Assembly (NCBI GenBank): GCA_965217685.1
Contig: CBDCIZ010000003.1
Span: forward strand, 1,984,001 to 2,048,000
Direction of reading: 5' to 3'
Source: Aurantimonas sp965217685
Lineage (GTDB): Bacteria; Pseudomonadota; Alphaproteobacteria; Rhizobiales; Rhizobiaceae
Length of the DNA stretch: 64,000 nt
Position numbers and translations under genes: made by a program. This document shows positions 44,662 to 52,959 of this stretch, one piece after another. The notes under the pieces are model-generated. The model was not told where the DNA came from. It searched no databases and saw only the letters and a program-made list of their open reading frames with translations. Positions within the stretch are counted from its first letter, which is position 1. Every line of letters begins with the position of its first letter.

Positions 44662-45138
44662 ATGAACGACATCGACCGCGCCCATCTTCGCCGCTGCGTC
44701 GCGTTGGCACGCGAGGCGCTGGAGGCGGGCGACCAGCCGTTCGGCTCGGTGCTCGCCGCCGCCGACGGGGCGGTTTTGCAGGAAGACCGCAACCGGGTGG
44801 GAACGGGCAACGGGACGCTCCATCCCGAACTCGCGCTGGCCCAATGGGCCGCCGAGCATCTGTCGCAGGACGAGCGGGCGGCAGCGACGGTCTATACTTC
44901 CGGCGAGCATTGTTCGATGTGCGCCGCCGCCCATGCCTGGGTCGGCCTCGGCCGTATCGTTTATGCCACGTCGACCGGCCAGCGCGTCGTCTGGCGCACG
45001 GAATTCGGCGCGCCGTCGTTGCCGATCGCGCCGCTGTCGATCGCGGAGGTGGCGCCGGGGCTTGTGGCGGAGGGCCCCGTTGCCGAATTCGCCGAAGAGA
45101 TTCGCGAGCTTCATCGCAGGGCCTGCGAACGCATTTGA
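44662..45138 (+). CDS. nucleoside/guanine deaminase-like cytidine deaminase superfamily protein
   Basis: A 158-residue zinc hydrolase of the CDA fold. The zinc and proton-shuttle motif is HPELALAQWA (HPE instead of the common HAE), and the second zinc motif is SGEHCSMCAAAHAWVGLGRIVYA (HCxxC instead of PCxxC). The C-terminal part ends with a short helix (FAEEIRELHRRACERI). Such proteins deaminate free bases or nucleosides rather than tRNA in most annotated cases; the exact substrate is not clear. It stands alone between the hydrolase operon and tyrA, and a GAGGATTTG stretch precedes the ATG. Confidence 0.87.
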   Translation: MNDIDRAHLRRCVALAREALEAGDQPFGSVLAAADGAVLQEDRNRVGTGNGTLHPELALAQWAAEHLSQDERAAATVYTSGEHCSMCAAAHAWVGLGRIVYATSTGQRVVWRTEFGAPSLPIAPLSIAEVAPGLVAEGPVAEFAEEIRELHRRACERI

Positions 45139-45210
45139 CGCATCGCCCCACAAGCGTGCGATGAGCATGTGAACGGTTCGCCGCCGTCGCGCGGCCGGGT
45201 AATGGCCGGT

Positions 45211-46176
45211 TCAGCCGCTTTTCGACTCGCCTTTCGACTCGTCCCTTGGCCCGTCCTGGTGCGCATGATCGCGGCCGAAGTCGGGCTTGGCGGTGTCCTG
45301 GCCGGCCTCGATGATGCCGCGGCGGATCGCTCTCGTGCGGGTGAAGAGGTCGAACAGCGTGTCGCCGTCGCCCCAGCGGATGGCGCGCTGGAGGGTGGCG
45401 AGGTCCTCCGAAAAGCGGGCGAGCATCTCCAGCACCGCGTCGCGGTTGGTAAGAAACACGTCGCGCCACATGGTCGGGTCGGAGGCGGCGATCCGGGTGA
45501 AGTCGCGAAAGCCCGAGGCGGAGAATTTCACGACTTCCGACTGGGTGACGGTTTCGAGGTCGGCGGCGGTGCCGACGATGTTGTAGGCGATGAGGTGCGG
45601 CACGTGGGAGACGATGGCAAGCACCAGGTCGTGGTGGTCGGGCGTCATGATTTCGACGTCGGAACCGCACCCGATCCAGAAGGCCTTCAGCCGCTCGACG
45701 GCGTCGTCGTCCGTGCCCTCGACGGGCGTCAGGATGCACCAGCGGTTCTGGAACAGCTCGGCGAAGCCGGCGTCGGGGCCGGACTGCTCGGTGCCGGCGA
45801 TCGGGTGGGCCGGCACGAAGTGGACGCCCGCCGGCAGATGCGGCTGCATCTGGGAGACGATCGCGCCCTTGACCGAGCCGACGTCGGAAACGATCGCGCC
45901 GGGTTTCAGCGCATGCGCGATCTCTTTGGTCACCGCGCCGCAGGAGCCGACGGGCAGGCATAGTATGACGAGATCGGCGTCCCGCACCGCCTCGGACGCG
46001 TCGAGATGGTAACTGTCGCCGAGCTGCAACTCTTCGGCCCGCTTCAGTGTCGTCTCGCGCCGCGTCGAAATGGCAACATGTTTTGTAAGCTCATGGCGCT
46101 TGATGTTGTGGGCGATGGACGAGCCGATCAGGCCGATGCCGATCAGCGCGACACGGTCGAACAGCGGCTCGCTCAT
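45211..46176 (-). CDS. tyrA: prephenate/arogenate dehydrogenase family protein
   Basis: NAD(P)-dependent oxidative decarboxylation of prephenate or arogenate towards tyrosine. The 321 residues begin VALIGIGLIGSSIAHNIKRH (Rossmann GxGxxG), then LVILCLPVGS, SDVGSVKGAI, PAHPIAGTEQSGPDAGFAELFQNR with the catalytic His, and SHVPHLIAYNIV. There is no ACT domain. An acidic/basic tail (DHAHQDGPRDESKGESKSG) ends the protein. The ATG at 46176 overlaps hisC as ATGA; the longer open frame upstream lies inside hisC. Coupling with a HisC-type aminotransferase is typical of this group. Confidence 0.94.
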   Translation of the reverse strand: MSEPLFDRVALIGIGLIGSSIAHNIKRHELTKHVAISTRRETTLKRAEELQLGDSYHLDASEAVRDADLVILCLPVGSCGAVTKEIAHALKPGAIVSDVGSVKGAIVSQMQPHLPAGVHFVPAHPIAGTEQSGPDAGFAELFQNRWCILTPVEGTDDDAVERLKAFWIGCGSDVEIMTPDHHDLVLAIVSHVPHLIAYNIVGTAADLETVTQSEVVKFSASGFRDFTRIAASDPTMWRDVFLTNRDAVLEMLARFSEDLATLQRAIRWGDGDTLFDLFTRTRAIRRGIIEAGQDTAKPDFGRDHAHQDGPRDESKGESKSG

Positions 46177-47285
46177 GATGCCGGCTTGCCGAGAAACGTG
46201 CCGAGCGCCTCGACGACGCCGCGGCAGGCGCCTTCGGATCCGATGGTCATGCGCAGGGCGTTCGGGAAGCCGTAGCCGGTGACGCGGCGCAGAATGTAGC
46301 CCTTCGACGTCAGATAGTCGTCGGCTGCGGCGGCGGAGTGTATCTCGTCTTGCGGAAAGTGGATCAGGACGAAATTGGCGACGCTCGGCGTCACGGTCAG
46401 GCCGAGACCTTCCAGCGCCTTGGTCGTCCACTCCAGCCATTCGGTATTGTGGGCAACGGCCGCTTCCATGAAGGCGCGGTCGCGGATGGCGGCGGCCCCG
46501 GCGGCGATGGCCGCGGCGTTGAGGTTGAACGGCCCGCGCACCCGGTCGAGGGCGTCGACGATCGCCTCCGGCCCGTACATCCAGCCCACCCGCAGCGCCG
46601 CGAGGCCGTAGACCTTCGAGAAGGTGCGGGTCATCACGACGTTGTTCGACTCCGAAACGAGCTCGATGCCGGCGCCGTAGTCGTTGCGCTTGACATATTC
46701 TGCATAGGCCGCGTCGAGGACGAGAATGACGTTTGCCGGCAGGTCGGCCTTCAGCCGCCGCACCTCCTCGAAGGGCAGATAGGTGCCGGTCGGGTTGTTC
46801 GGGTTGGCCAGGAAGACGAGCTTCGTCTTGTCCGTTACCGCGGCGAGGATCGCGTCGACGTCGGCGACGGCATTCGCCTCCTTGACGACGACGGGCGTCG
46901 CGCCTCTGGCCAGGATCTGGATGTGGTAGACGAGGAAGCCGTGCTCGGTGTGGATCGCCTCGTCGCCCGGCGCGAGGTAGCATTGGCAAAGCAGTCCTAG
47001 CAGCTCGTCCGAGCCGTTGCCGCACAGGATGTTGCCGGGCGCCAGGCCGTGCACCTCGGCAATGGCGCGCTTCAGCTCGTTCGCCTGACCGTCCGGATAG
47101 GCTTCGAGCCGGGCCAGCGCCTTCACCGCGGCGTCATGCGCCTTGGGGGAGGGCCCGAGCGGCGTTTCGTTGGAGGACAGCTTTTCGAGTTTGACGCCCA
47201 CGGGCGCGCGACTCTTGCCGGGCACATAGGCGTCGATCTGAAGAACGCCCTCGTTGGGAACCGGGCCATTTTGAAGGGGCGTCAT
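46173..47285 (-). CDS. hisC: histidinol-phosphate aminotransferase (HisC, probable dual aromatic role)
   Basis: Fold-type I PLP aminotransferase of 370 residues. SSNETPLGPSPKA, LCGNGSDELLGLLCQCYL, FLANPNNPTGTYLP, DAAYAEYVKRNDY and MTRTFSKVYGLAALRVGW with PLP-Lys224 are all HisC-like. In Hyphomicrobiales a hisC copy next to tyrA is commonly thought to serve aromatic amino acids as well as histidine; that is inference from the overlap with tyrA. The ATG at 47285 has no strong ribosome site nearby. The chorismate mutase gene lies 180 bp upstream in the same direction. Confidence 0.93.
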   Translation of the reverse strand: MTPLQNGPVPNEGVLQIDAYVPGKSRAPVGVKLEKLSSNETPLGPSPKAHDAAVKALARLEAYPDGQANELKRAIAEVHGLAPGNILCGNGSDELLGLLCQCYLAPGDEAIHTEHGFLVYHIQILARGATPVVVKEANAVADVDAILAAVTDKTKLVFLANPNNPTGTYLPFEEVRRLKADLPANVILVLDAAYAEYVKRNDYGAGIELVSESNNVVMTRTFSKVYGLAALRVGWMYGPEAIVDALDRVRGPFNLNAAAIAAGAAAIRDRAFMEAAVAHNTEWLEWTTKALEGLGLTVTPSVANFVLIHFPQDEIHSAAAADDYLTSKGYILRRVTGYGFPNALRMTIGSEGACRGVVEALGTFLGKPAS

Positions 47286-47465
47286 CTGTCGTGCTCTCTT
47301 CGTTCGAAATCCTGGGTCATCGCCTCGGTGCCAAGACGGCCGCCATCCTGCGAGCCGGCGTCCGGGTGCCGTCTGCCGACGAACACCGGCTCGGGCAGCC
47401 TCACTCGATCGCGGCGCGATGTGGTTCGACCCCGTCGCGTCAAGTGCGGGGGCGAGGCCTTGCGA

Positions 47466-48347
47466 TCAAGCGGTTGCCGTCACCGGAGCCGCATACCCTC
47501 CGATCGGGCGGATGTCGAGGTTTTCGCTCTCGCGCTCGGCAAGCGCGGCCTGCAACTCGGCAAGGCCGAGGGTCGTGGCGACGAGGGCACTGAAACTGCC
47601 GGTGCCGTAGGGCGCCTCGGCGAGCAGCGTCACGTCGCCCGGAAGGCTGAGCATGCCGGTCAGGCCATCGACCGTATAGCAGCCGATCTCGGGCACCACC
47701 GGATCGGCAAGCGGCGGGGCGATGACCAGCGAAGGTGTCGCCGCCGGGCGGCCATCCATTTCGAAGAAGGGCAGGCGGGCGACCACCTGGGCGTTGCGAA
47801 GGCCCTGCCACCAGGGGCGTTCGGAGGGGTTGAGCGACAACACGCCGAGCCGGTCGCCGCCGGCCTCAATCGCCGCGACGACCTCCTGGCCGTCGGCGCC
47901 GATGACCAGCGGTACGGTGAAGCCGAAATAAAAGCGCGCCGTCTCGACCGCCGCGACCATGTCGCCATCGCCGGCGACCATGACGTCGAAAGGCGCCTGC
48001 AGCGCGGTGAAGGTCGAGATGATCTCGCGCCACAGATGCTCCATGGCGGTGAGCGGCAGATGGCCCTCGTGCCGCTGCGACAGGCGCCGCATCATGTCGG
48101 CCTCGCGTCCCGGCCGGAAGGCGGCGCCGTCGCGGGCGGTGCCCTTGATGACGATCAGTTCGTCGATGACGCTTGCCCGCTGCATCAACAGCCGGTGCAC
48201 CGACTCGTCGATCGCGTCGATCTTGGCCCGCAGCTCCAGGAGCTGCGTTGGATCGCCGGACGGGTTTGCCACGGCGCTGCCAGCCGGACCGCCAGCGGGA
48301 CCGTCAGTCGGATGCGACGCGGGATTGCCGATGGGGCGATCGGTCAT
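47466..48347 (-). CDS. chorismate mutase (AroQ-type) with C-terminal extension
   Basis: A 293-residue protein. After a Pro/Gly/Ala-rich N-terminus (about 30 residues) comes an AroQ helical mutase domain: LLELRAKIDAIDESVHRLLMQRASVIDELIVIKG, FRPGREADMMRRLSQRHEGHLPLTAMEHLWREII. The remaining ~180 residues form a prephenate-dehydratase-like or regulatory domain (VMVAGDGDMVAAVETARFYFGF...RPIGGYAAP). It would make prephenate for the tyrosine branch, consistent with hisC-tyrA downstream. The start ATG 48347 has GAGAGG six bases before it; the frame is open further upstream without similarity. Confidence 0.88.
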   Translation of the reverse strand: MTDRPIGNPASHPTDGPAGGPAGSAVANPSGDPTQLLELRAKIDAIDESVHRLLMQRASVIDELIVIKGTARDGAAFRPGREADMMRRLSQRHEGHLPLTAMEHLWREIISTFTALQAPFDVMVAGDGDMVAAVETARFYFGFTVPLVIGADGQEVVAAIEAGGDRLGVLSLNPSERPWWQGLRNAQVVARLPFFEMDGRPAATPSLVIAPPLADPVVPEIGCYTVDGLTGMLSLPGDVTLLAEAPYGTGSFSALVATTLGLAELQAALAERESENLDIRPIGGYAAPVTATA

Positions 48348-48637
48348 GCGGGGAGCCTCTCGGCGGAAAACGAAGGGGGGTGGCCTGGACGAAATATCGA
48401 TGCCGCGCCTTCTAGCGGGCCGCGCGGCGGAAGGCAAAACGGCAACGCTTCGGCGGGCGGCATGCCGGGCCGCGCCGGTCGGCCCTGGCCCGACATGCCT
48501 TTGCAGATGATGGCCAGAAGATTGCCCCTTCGGACAGGGCAGCTTATCTGTGACGACCCGGAGCCTCAAAGGCTCCGTTCGAAGCGCCCTCAGCCCTGGC
48601 GCGCAAAACGATCTCAGGACGCCGTGTTGCCACAGCC

Positions 48638-49837
48638 ATGACCGAAGCCGTCCATCCCGAAGCCCGTTTGGCCGACGCCGATCTCGCCCATTCGCCGGGC
48701 AGCCGCGAGGCCAACCAGCCGTCGAGCCCGGTCGCCACTTTCGGCGAGGACGAGCCGTTGCAGCTCGACGCGGGCCGCGATCTCGCGCCGTTCCAGATCG
48801 CCTACAACACCTACGGAACGCTGAACGCGGATCGGTCCAACGCCATCCTCGTCTGCCACGCGCTGACCGGCGACCACTACTGCGCCAGCCAGTCGCCGAT
48901 CACCGGCAAGCCGGGCTGGTGGTCCTCGATCATCGGCGACGGCAAGCCGATCGACACGTCGAAATTCTTTGTCATCTGCTCGAATGTCATCGGCGGCTGC
49001 ATGGGCTCCACCGGGCCGGCGTCGACCGACCCGGCGACGGGCGAACCCTACGGTCTGACGCTGCCGGTCATCACCATCCGCGACATGGTGCGGGCCCAGA
49101 AGATGCTGGTGAACCGGCTCGGCGTCGAGAAGCTTTTCGCCGTCATCGGCGGCTCGATGGGCGGCATGCAGGTGCTGCAATGGACGGTGAGCTATCCTGA
49201 CATGGTGTTCGCCGCCCTGCCGATCGCCACCGGCGCACGCCATTCCTCCCAGAACATCGCCTTCCACGAGATCGGGCGGCAGGCGGTGATGGCCGACCCG
49301 GACTGGTGCGGCGGGCGCTACTTCGCGGCGAAGAAGCGGCCGCACAAGGGGCTCGCGGTCGCGCGGATGACCGCGCACGTGACCTATCTGTCGGAGATGG
49401 CGTTGCAGCGTAAATTCGGTCGAAACCTGCAGGACCGGGAAACGCTGGGGTTCGGCTTCGATGCCGACTTTCAGATCGAGAGCTATCTGCGTCACCAGGG
49501 GATGACTTTCGTCGATCGCTTCGATGCGAATTCCTATCTCTACATGACCCGGGCGATGGATTATTTCGACATCGCCGCCGACTATGACGGCCTGCTCGCC
49601 AACGCGTTCAAGGGGGCTAACACGCGCTTCTGCCTCGTGTCCTTCTCCTCGGACTGGCTGTTTCCGACCGAAGAGAGCCGCGCCGTCGTCCACGCGCTGA
49701 ACGCGGCCGCCGCATCCGTTTCCTTCGTCGAGGTCGATACCGACCGGGGCCACGATTCATTCCTGCTCTACGAGCCGGACTTCTTCGCGGCGATCGACGG
49801 TTTCGTGTCGTCCGCCGCCCGAGCGCGGGGGCTTTGA
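48638..49837 (+). CDS. metX: homoserine O-acetyltransferase
   Basis: Alpha/beta-hydrolase-fold enzyme that acylates homoserine for methionine synthesis. The 399 residues show FQIAYNTYGTLNADRSNAILVCHALTGD, KFFVICSNVIGGCMGSTGP, the nucleophile elbow VIGGSMGGMQ (Ser173), VSFSSDWLFPTEESR with the catalytic Asp region, and DRGHDSFLL with the catalytic His. A 35-residue variable N-terminus precedes the core. The 290-bp leader has a 7-bp hairpin with loop TCAAA (48559-48577) but no recognisable SAM-II riboswitch. It is coupled to metW, whose start lies within a few bases of its stop. Confidence 0.95.
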   Translation: MTEAVHPEARLADADLAHSPGSREANQPSSPVATFGEDEPLQLDAGRDLAPFQIAYNTYGTLNADRSNAILVCHALTGDHYCASQSPITGKPGWWSSIIGDGKPIDTSKFFVICSNVIGGCMGSTGPASTDPATGEPYGLTLPVITIRDMVRAQKMLVNRLGVEKLFAVIGGSMGGMQVLQWTVSYPDMVFAALPIATGARHSSQNIAFHEIGRQAVMADPDWCGGRYFAAKKRPHKGLAVARMTAHVTYLSEMALQRKFGRNLQDRETLGFGFDADFQIESYLRHQGMTFVDRFDANSYLYMTRAMDYFDIAADYDGLLANAFKGANTRFCLVSFSSDWLFPTEESRAVVHALNAAAASVSFVEVDTDRGHDSFLLYEPDFFAAIDGFVSSAARARGL

Positions 49838-49839
49838 CG

Positions 49840-50541
49840 ATGACGAACCCAGGCTCCGGCCCCAAACCGCCCGAGCCGGAACTTGCCGCGCGAATGAAGG
49901 GTGCGCCGGTCGCCGCCACGGCCACGGCCACGGCCTCGCGGTCGCACCGCGTCGATCTCGACATCATCGCCGATCTGGTCACGCCCGGCAGCCGCGTCCT
50001 CGACGTCGGCAGCGGCGACGGGGCGCTGCTCGCCATGCTGGAACAGCGCCGTCAGGTCGACGCGCGCGGCATCGAGCTCAGCCAGGCCGGCGTCAACGAA
50101 TGCGTGGCGCGGGGCCTGTCGGTCATCCAGGGCGACGCCGACCGCGACCTCGTCCACTATCCGGACGGCTCCTTCGACTTCGTCATCCTCTCCCAGACCA
50201 TCCAGGCGACGCGCAACCCCAAGCACGTTCTCACCGAGCTTTTGCGCATCGGCAACCGGGCGATCGTCTCCTTTCCGAATTTCGGCCATTGGTCGACGCG
50301 CGTCTGGCTCGGCCTGCGCGGCCGCATGCCGGTCACGGCGAACCTTTCCCATGCCTGGTATGAGACGCCGAACATCCACTTCTGCACCATCCGCGATTTC
50401 GTGGCGCTCGCCGACGAGATCGGCGCGACGGTGGAAACGGCGATGGCGCTGAATGCGACGGGCCACAAGATGGGCATGAAGCTGCCCTGGTCGTTCTGGA
50501 ACGTGTTCGGGCAGCAGGCGGTGTTCGTGCTGCGGCGGTGA
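49840..50541 (+). CDS. metW: methionine biosynthesis protein MetW
   Basis: A SAM-binding-fold protein that works with MetX in homoserine acylation. The 233 residues contain RVLDVGSGDGALLAML, the QGDADRDLVHYPDGSFDFVILSQTIQATRNPKHVL stretch, SFPNFGHWSTRVWLGLRGRMPVT and WYETPNIHFCTIRDF, which are highly characteristic of MetW. The start could be the ATG 49840 or TTG 49834, which overlaps the metX stop as TTGA; GCGGGG lies upstream of both. The first ~45 residues are unconserved and Ala/Thr-rich. Confidence 0.94.
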   Translation: MTNPGSGPKPPEPELAARMKGAPVAATATATASRSHRVDLDIIADLVTPGSRVLDVGSGDGALLAMLEQRRQVDARGIELSQAGVNECVARGLSVIQGDADRDLVHYPDGSFDFVILSQTIQATRNPKHVLTELLRIGNRAIVSFPNFGHWSTRVWLGLRGRMPVTANLSHAWYETPNIHFCTIRDFVALADEIGATVETAMALNATGHKMGMKLPWSFWNVFGQQAVFVLRR

Positions 50542-50631
50542 GGGGCTGGTATGGATTTGTGCTGTCACGGACACGCGCCTTCGCTGAGCGAGGCAGCACA
50601 TGCATCTTCCCGCTTTCTAGCCCTTGCGTCG

Positions 50632-50649
50632 GGTACCAATTATGTTACC
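50632..50649. promoter_or_regulatory. imperfect palindrome, candidate toxin-antitoxin operator
   Basis: GGTACCA and TGTTACC form 7-bp arms with one mismatch around ATTA, eight bases before the toxin start codon. Type II toxin-antitoxin operons are usually repressed by the antitoxin, alone or in complex, at such a site. Assigned by position and symmetry only. Confidence 0.4.
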
Positions 50650-50656
50650 TTAAATT

Positions 50657-50986
50657 ATGATTGAACTGGTCACCTACACCGACGATGCCGGTGAAGTGCC
50701 GTTCGTCGATTGGCTTGCGGGTACCGATCGTCAGGCAGCCAAACGCGTGACGATCGCGCTCGATCGGCTTGAGGGCGGTAACACCGGCCAACTCAAAAGC
50801 GTGGGTGGCGGTGTCCATGAACTGCTTATTCCGTTCGGCCCCGGTTATCGCATCTATGTGGGGCAGGACGGCGAACGTCTCGTGATCCTGCTCACCGGCG
50901 GAACCAAACGTCGCCAGAGCTTGGACATCGAACGGGCCAAAAGGTTGTGGGCGGACTATAAGGCGCAGAAGAAGCGGAAGGATTGA
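50657..50986 (+). CDS. RelE/ParE-family (Gp49/HigB-like) toxin of a type II toxin-antitoxin pair
   Basis: A 109-residue protein resembling addiction-module killer proteins of the RelE/ParE superfamily. FVDWLAGTDRQAAKRVTIALDRLEGG at the start and VHELLIPFGPGYRIYVGQDGERLVILLTGGTKRRQSLDIERAKRLWADYK match the core beta-sheet and final helix. Such toxins usually cleave mRNA at the ribosome. The antitoxin gene follows two bases after the stop, in the toxin-first order common to this family. The leader is AT-rich compared with the neighbourhood, and the pair begins an accessory islet after metW. Confidence 0.88.
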   Translation: MIELVTYTDDAGEVPFVDWLAGTDRQAAKRVTIALDRLEGGNTGQLKSVGGGVHELLIPFGPGYRIYVGQDGERLVILLTGGTKRRQSLDIERAKRLWADYKAQKKRKD

Positions 50987-50988
50987 TC

Positions 50989-51327
50989 ATGCCGACGATG
51001 CCCTACAGTGAAGCGTTAAAGGCGGTTGCTGCACGGAACCCCGAGTTTGCCAAGCATCTGCTCGAAGATGCGGCCAACGCGCTCCTGAATGGCAAGGTGG
51101 ATGAAGGCCGCGCGCTCTTGCGGGCGCATATCAACGCGACGATCGGCTTTGAAAAACTTGCGCGTCTGACTCTCAAGAACCCGAAAAGCCTGATGCGGAT
51201 GCTTGGCCCAAACGGCAGCCCAACCGCCGTCCATCTGATCGAAATCATCGCAAATCTGGCGCAAAGCCAGGGCGTGCAGTTTCAGGTGCAGTTGGGGCCG
51301 CAGGCTGACGCGGGAGTGGCGGCGTAG
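50989..51327 (+). CDS. antitoxin of the RelE-like pair (predicted helix-turn-helix addiction-module antidote)
   Basis: A 112-residue protein with start ATG 50989 after GGAAGGA. The helical segment HLLEDAANALLNGKVDEGRALLRAHINATIGFEKLARLTLKNPKSLMRMLGPNGSP reads as a HigA-like helix-turn-helix, ending with LIEIIANLAQSQGVQFQVQL, similar to antidote proteins that pair with Gp49-type toxins. It presumably binds and neutralises the preceding toxin and represses the operon. A TTG six bases earlier, overlapping the toxin stop, is a possible alternative start. Confidence 0.85.
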   Translation: MPTMPYSEALKAVAARNPEFAKHLLEDAANALLNGKVDEGRALLRAHINATIGFEKLARLTLKNPKSLMRMLGPNGSPTAVHLIEIIANLAQSQGVQFQVQLGPQADAGVAA

Positions 51328-51369
51328 TGCATAAAAGGAATTGCTAGTTTTGTTTAAGATTCCAGTGCT

Positions 51370-52038
51370 TCAATCCAGTTGCAAGGGTCCGAACATGCCT
51401 GACCCCACCATCGCTATGTAAACGCGCTTCATTGCTATAGCCGTGTCCTGCGTTACGAATAACGAAGATCGCGCCCCGTGCGGGTCGCCAAGGAAATACG
51501 GGCGCATAGTCTCCCATCGTTCGCCCAACTCCGCACGGTGCCACATCCGCATCTCTTGTTCGATCATTAGCGGTACCGCAAGACGTTTGGGGACCATGTG
51601 CCGTTCGGCGAAGGTGTCGCTCCAGTCGCATCGTACGAGGATCGGGGTGGTGCTGGTGTTATAGAATGGTACATCCAGCCGCTCGGCGGTAATTCTTGCA
51701 CAGGGATGGGAATCCATTGCTTCAACCGATTTGATAATCGTCGCGCCATCCCCGTAAGGGCACGATATGAACGCGTGGGCAAAGAGCACCGTATGATCCA
51801 GACCGTCATAGCCGCAGCGTTCGCTTGGAAATGTGACCGGGAATTGCGGATCCCGTTGTGGCACTAGCGGATGCCATGTCGGATAGGTTCGCACCACAGG
51901 TCCGTGGGTGTCGATCAAATCCTCCAGCGCTCGGTCCGCTTTCTCCCGCTGGGACACATCAACGCCGGAGCGCAGCACCAAAGTTCGCCTTGCTCGCTCG
52001 TGAGTATCTTGTGCCGCCTCATCCGCTCGAAATGCCAT
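51370..52038 (-). CDS. hypothetical protein in the accessory islet
   Basis: A 222-residue soluble protein that I do not recognise. It has Arg/Glu-rich helices at the N-terminus (DEAAQDTHERARRTLVLRSGVDVSQREKADRALEDLID). A middle part is rich in Pro, Tyr, Cys and His (TYPTWHPLVPQRDPQFPVTFPSERCGYDGLDHTVLFAHAFISCPYGDG). A short hydrophobic end is VYIAMVGSGMFGPLQLD. No signal peptide or membrane helix is seen. The ATG follows GGAGACGTC. Base composition is clearly less GC-rich than in surrounding genes, and it faces the toxin-antitoxin pair convergently with a gap of about 40 bp, which suggests horizontal acquisition as part of the islet. Confidence 0.65.
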   Translation of the reverse strand: MAFRADEAAQDTHERARRTLVLRSGVDVSQREKADRALEDLIDTHGPVVRTYPTWHPLVPQRDPQFPVTFPSERCGYDGLDHTVLFAHAFISCPYGDGATIIKSVEAMDSHPCARITAERLDVPFYNTSTTPILVRCDWSDTFAERHMVPKRLAVPLMIEQEMRMWHRAELGERWETMRPYFLGDPHGARSSLFVTQDTAIAMKRVYIAMVGSGMFGPLQLD

Positions 52039-52227
52039 GACGTCTCCTACCCATATAATATCTCATGAAAATTCAATACCATGCGCGAAATATCCATTTG
52101 ATGACTTGGTAGCGGAACTGTCCGGCAAAATGGGCTCAAAGCGACTGCTCGTACCGGGAGCCTCGAACGTTTTGGAAGCGCCGGGGACTGCTGCCTGAAA
52201 AGGATCTCTGTTCCGTCTCACCGCCCC

Positions 52228-52959
52228 TCACCCCACCCGCCGCGCCCTAGCCCCTGCCGGCACCAGCACCGGCCGCGTTGCCCTGCGCCTTGCCTTCACC
52301 TCCGCCGTGACCGTGACGCCGCGATAAAGCTGCTTGGTTGCCTCGATGACAACGACGCCGGCGAAGAGGGGCCAGAGCTGGCCGCCCATGCGCTCCAGCG
52401 GGGCGGCGAGTTTTAAAAGGGCGCGGCGCTCGAAGGGCGGGAAAAGCAGGCCTTGCGTGAAGGCGGTGGGCGTGAACATCGTTGCGCGCAGAAGCCGCGC
52501 CAGCTGGCCGCGCGACCAGGGGCGGCCGGTGCCGAAGGGCGTGTGATCGAGCCGCGCCCAGACGCCACGGCGATGCGGCACGACGATGACGATGCGGCCG
52601 CCGGGGGCTAGAACCCGCCAGGCCTCGCCCAGCATCGCCTCGGGGTTTTCGGCAAATTCCAGCGCGTGGACCATGAGGATGCGGTCGATCGACGAATCGC
52701 CGAGCGGCAGGTCCTCGACGCCGACGAGGGCGGTCTTCGACGGGGTGCCGGCCGGCCAGTTCTGGGCGCCTTGCTGGGCGGGCATGAAGGCGAGCGCACG
52801 CTCGGCGTCGGCGGCGAAGCGGTCGAGATAGGGCACGGCGTAGCCGAGGCCCACGAGCCGCTCCTCGCTGATCGGTCGCCAGAGCGGCGTCAGCGCCAGG
52901 CCGATCGCGCGCGCCGCCACGGCCCCGAGCGGGCTTGCATAAAAGTCGCGCAGGCTCAT
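52228..52959 (-). CDS. class I SAM-dependent methyltransferase
   Basis: A methyltransferase of about 243 residues. SLRDFYASPLGAVAARAIG opens the conserved region. The methyltransferase-11-type signatures are LPLGDSSIDRILMVHALEFAENPEAMLGEAWRVLAPGGRIVIVVPHR, while the first glycine-rich SAM motif is weak (LDRFAADAERALAFMP region). The C-terminal part is basic (RGVTVTAEVKARRRATRPVLVPAGARARR). The ATG at 52959 is a conservative start; a TTG at 53070 would add 37 Lys/Gly-rich residues, and a good GGAGG lies between the two. It lies upstream of, and divergent from, gloB, an arrangement often seen in Hyphomicrobiales. Substrate unknown. Confidence 0.85.
   Translation of the reverse strand: MSLRDFYASPLGAVAARAIGLALTPLWRPISEERLVGLGYAVPYLDRFAADAERALAFMPAQQGAQNWPAGTPSKTALVGVEDLPLGDSSIDRILMVHALEFAENPEAMLGEAWRVLAPGGRIVIVVPHRRGVWARLDHTPFGTGRPWSRGQLARLLRATMFTPTAFTQGLLFPPFERRALLKLAAPLERMGGQLWPLFAGVVVIEATKQLYRGVTVTAEVKARRRATRPVLVPAGARARRVG

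Noticed and set aside
46177..47025. Open frame that would fuse tyrA to an N-terminal Arg-rich region
   Set aside because: It lies inside hisC in a shifted frame and is rich in Arg/Pro as expected for a shadow; the tyrA ATG at 46176 overlaps the hisC stop.
48348..48637. SAM-II riboswitch before metX
   Set aside because: The conserved SAM-II loop and A-rich pseudoknot segments were not found; only a simple hairpin is present.
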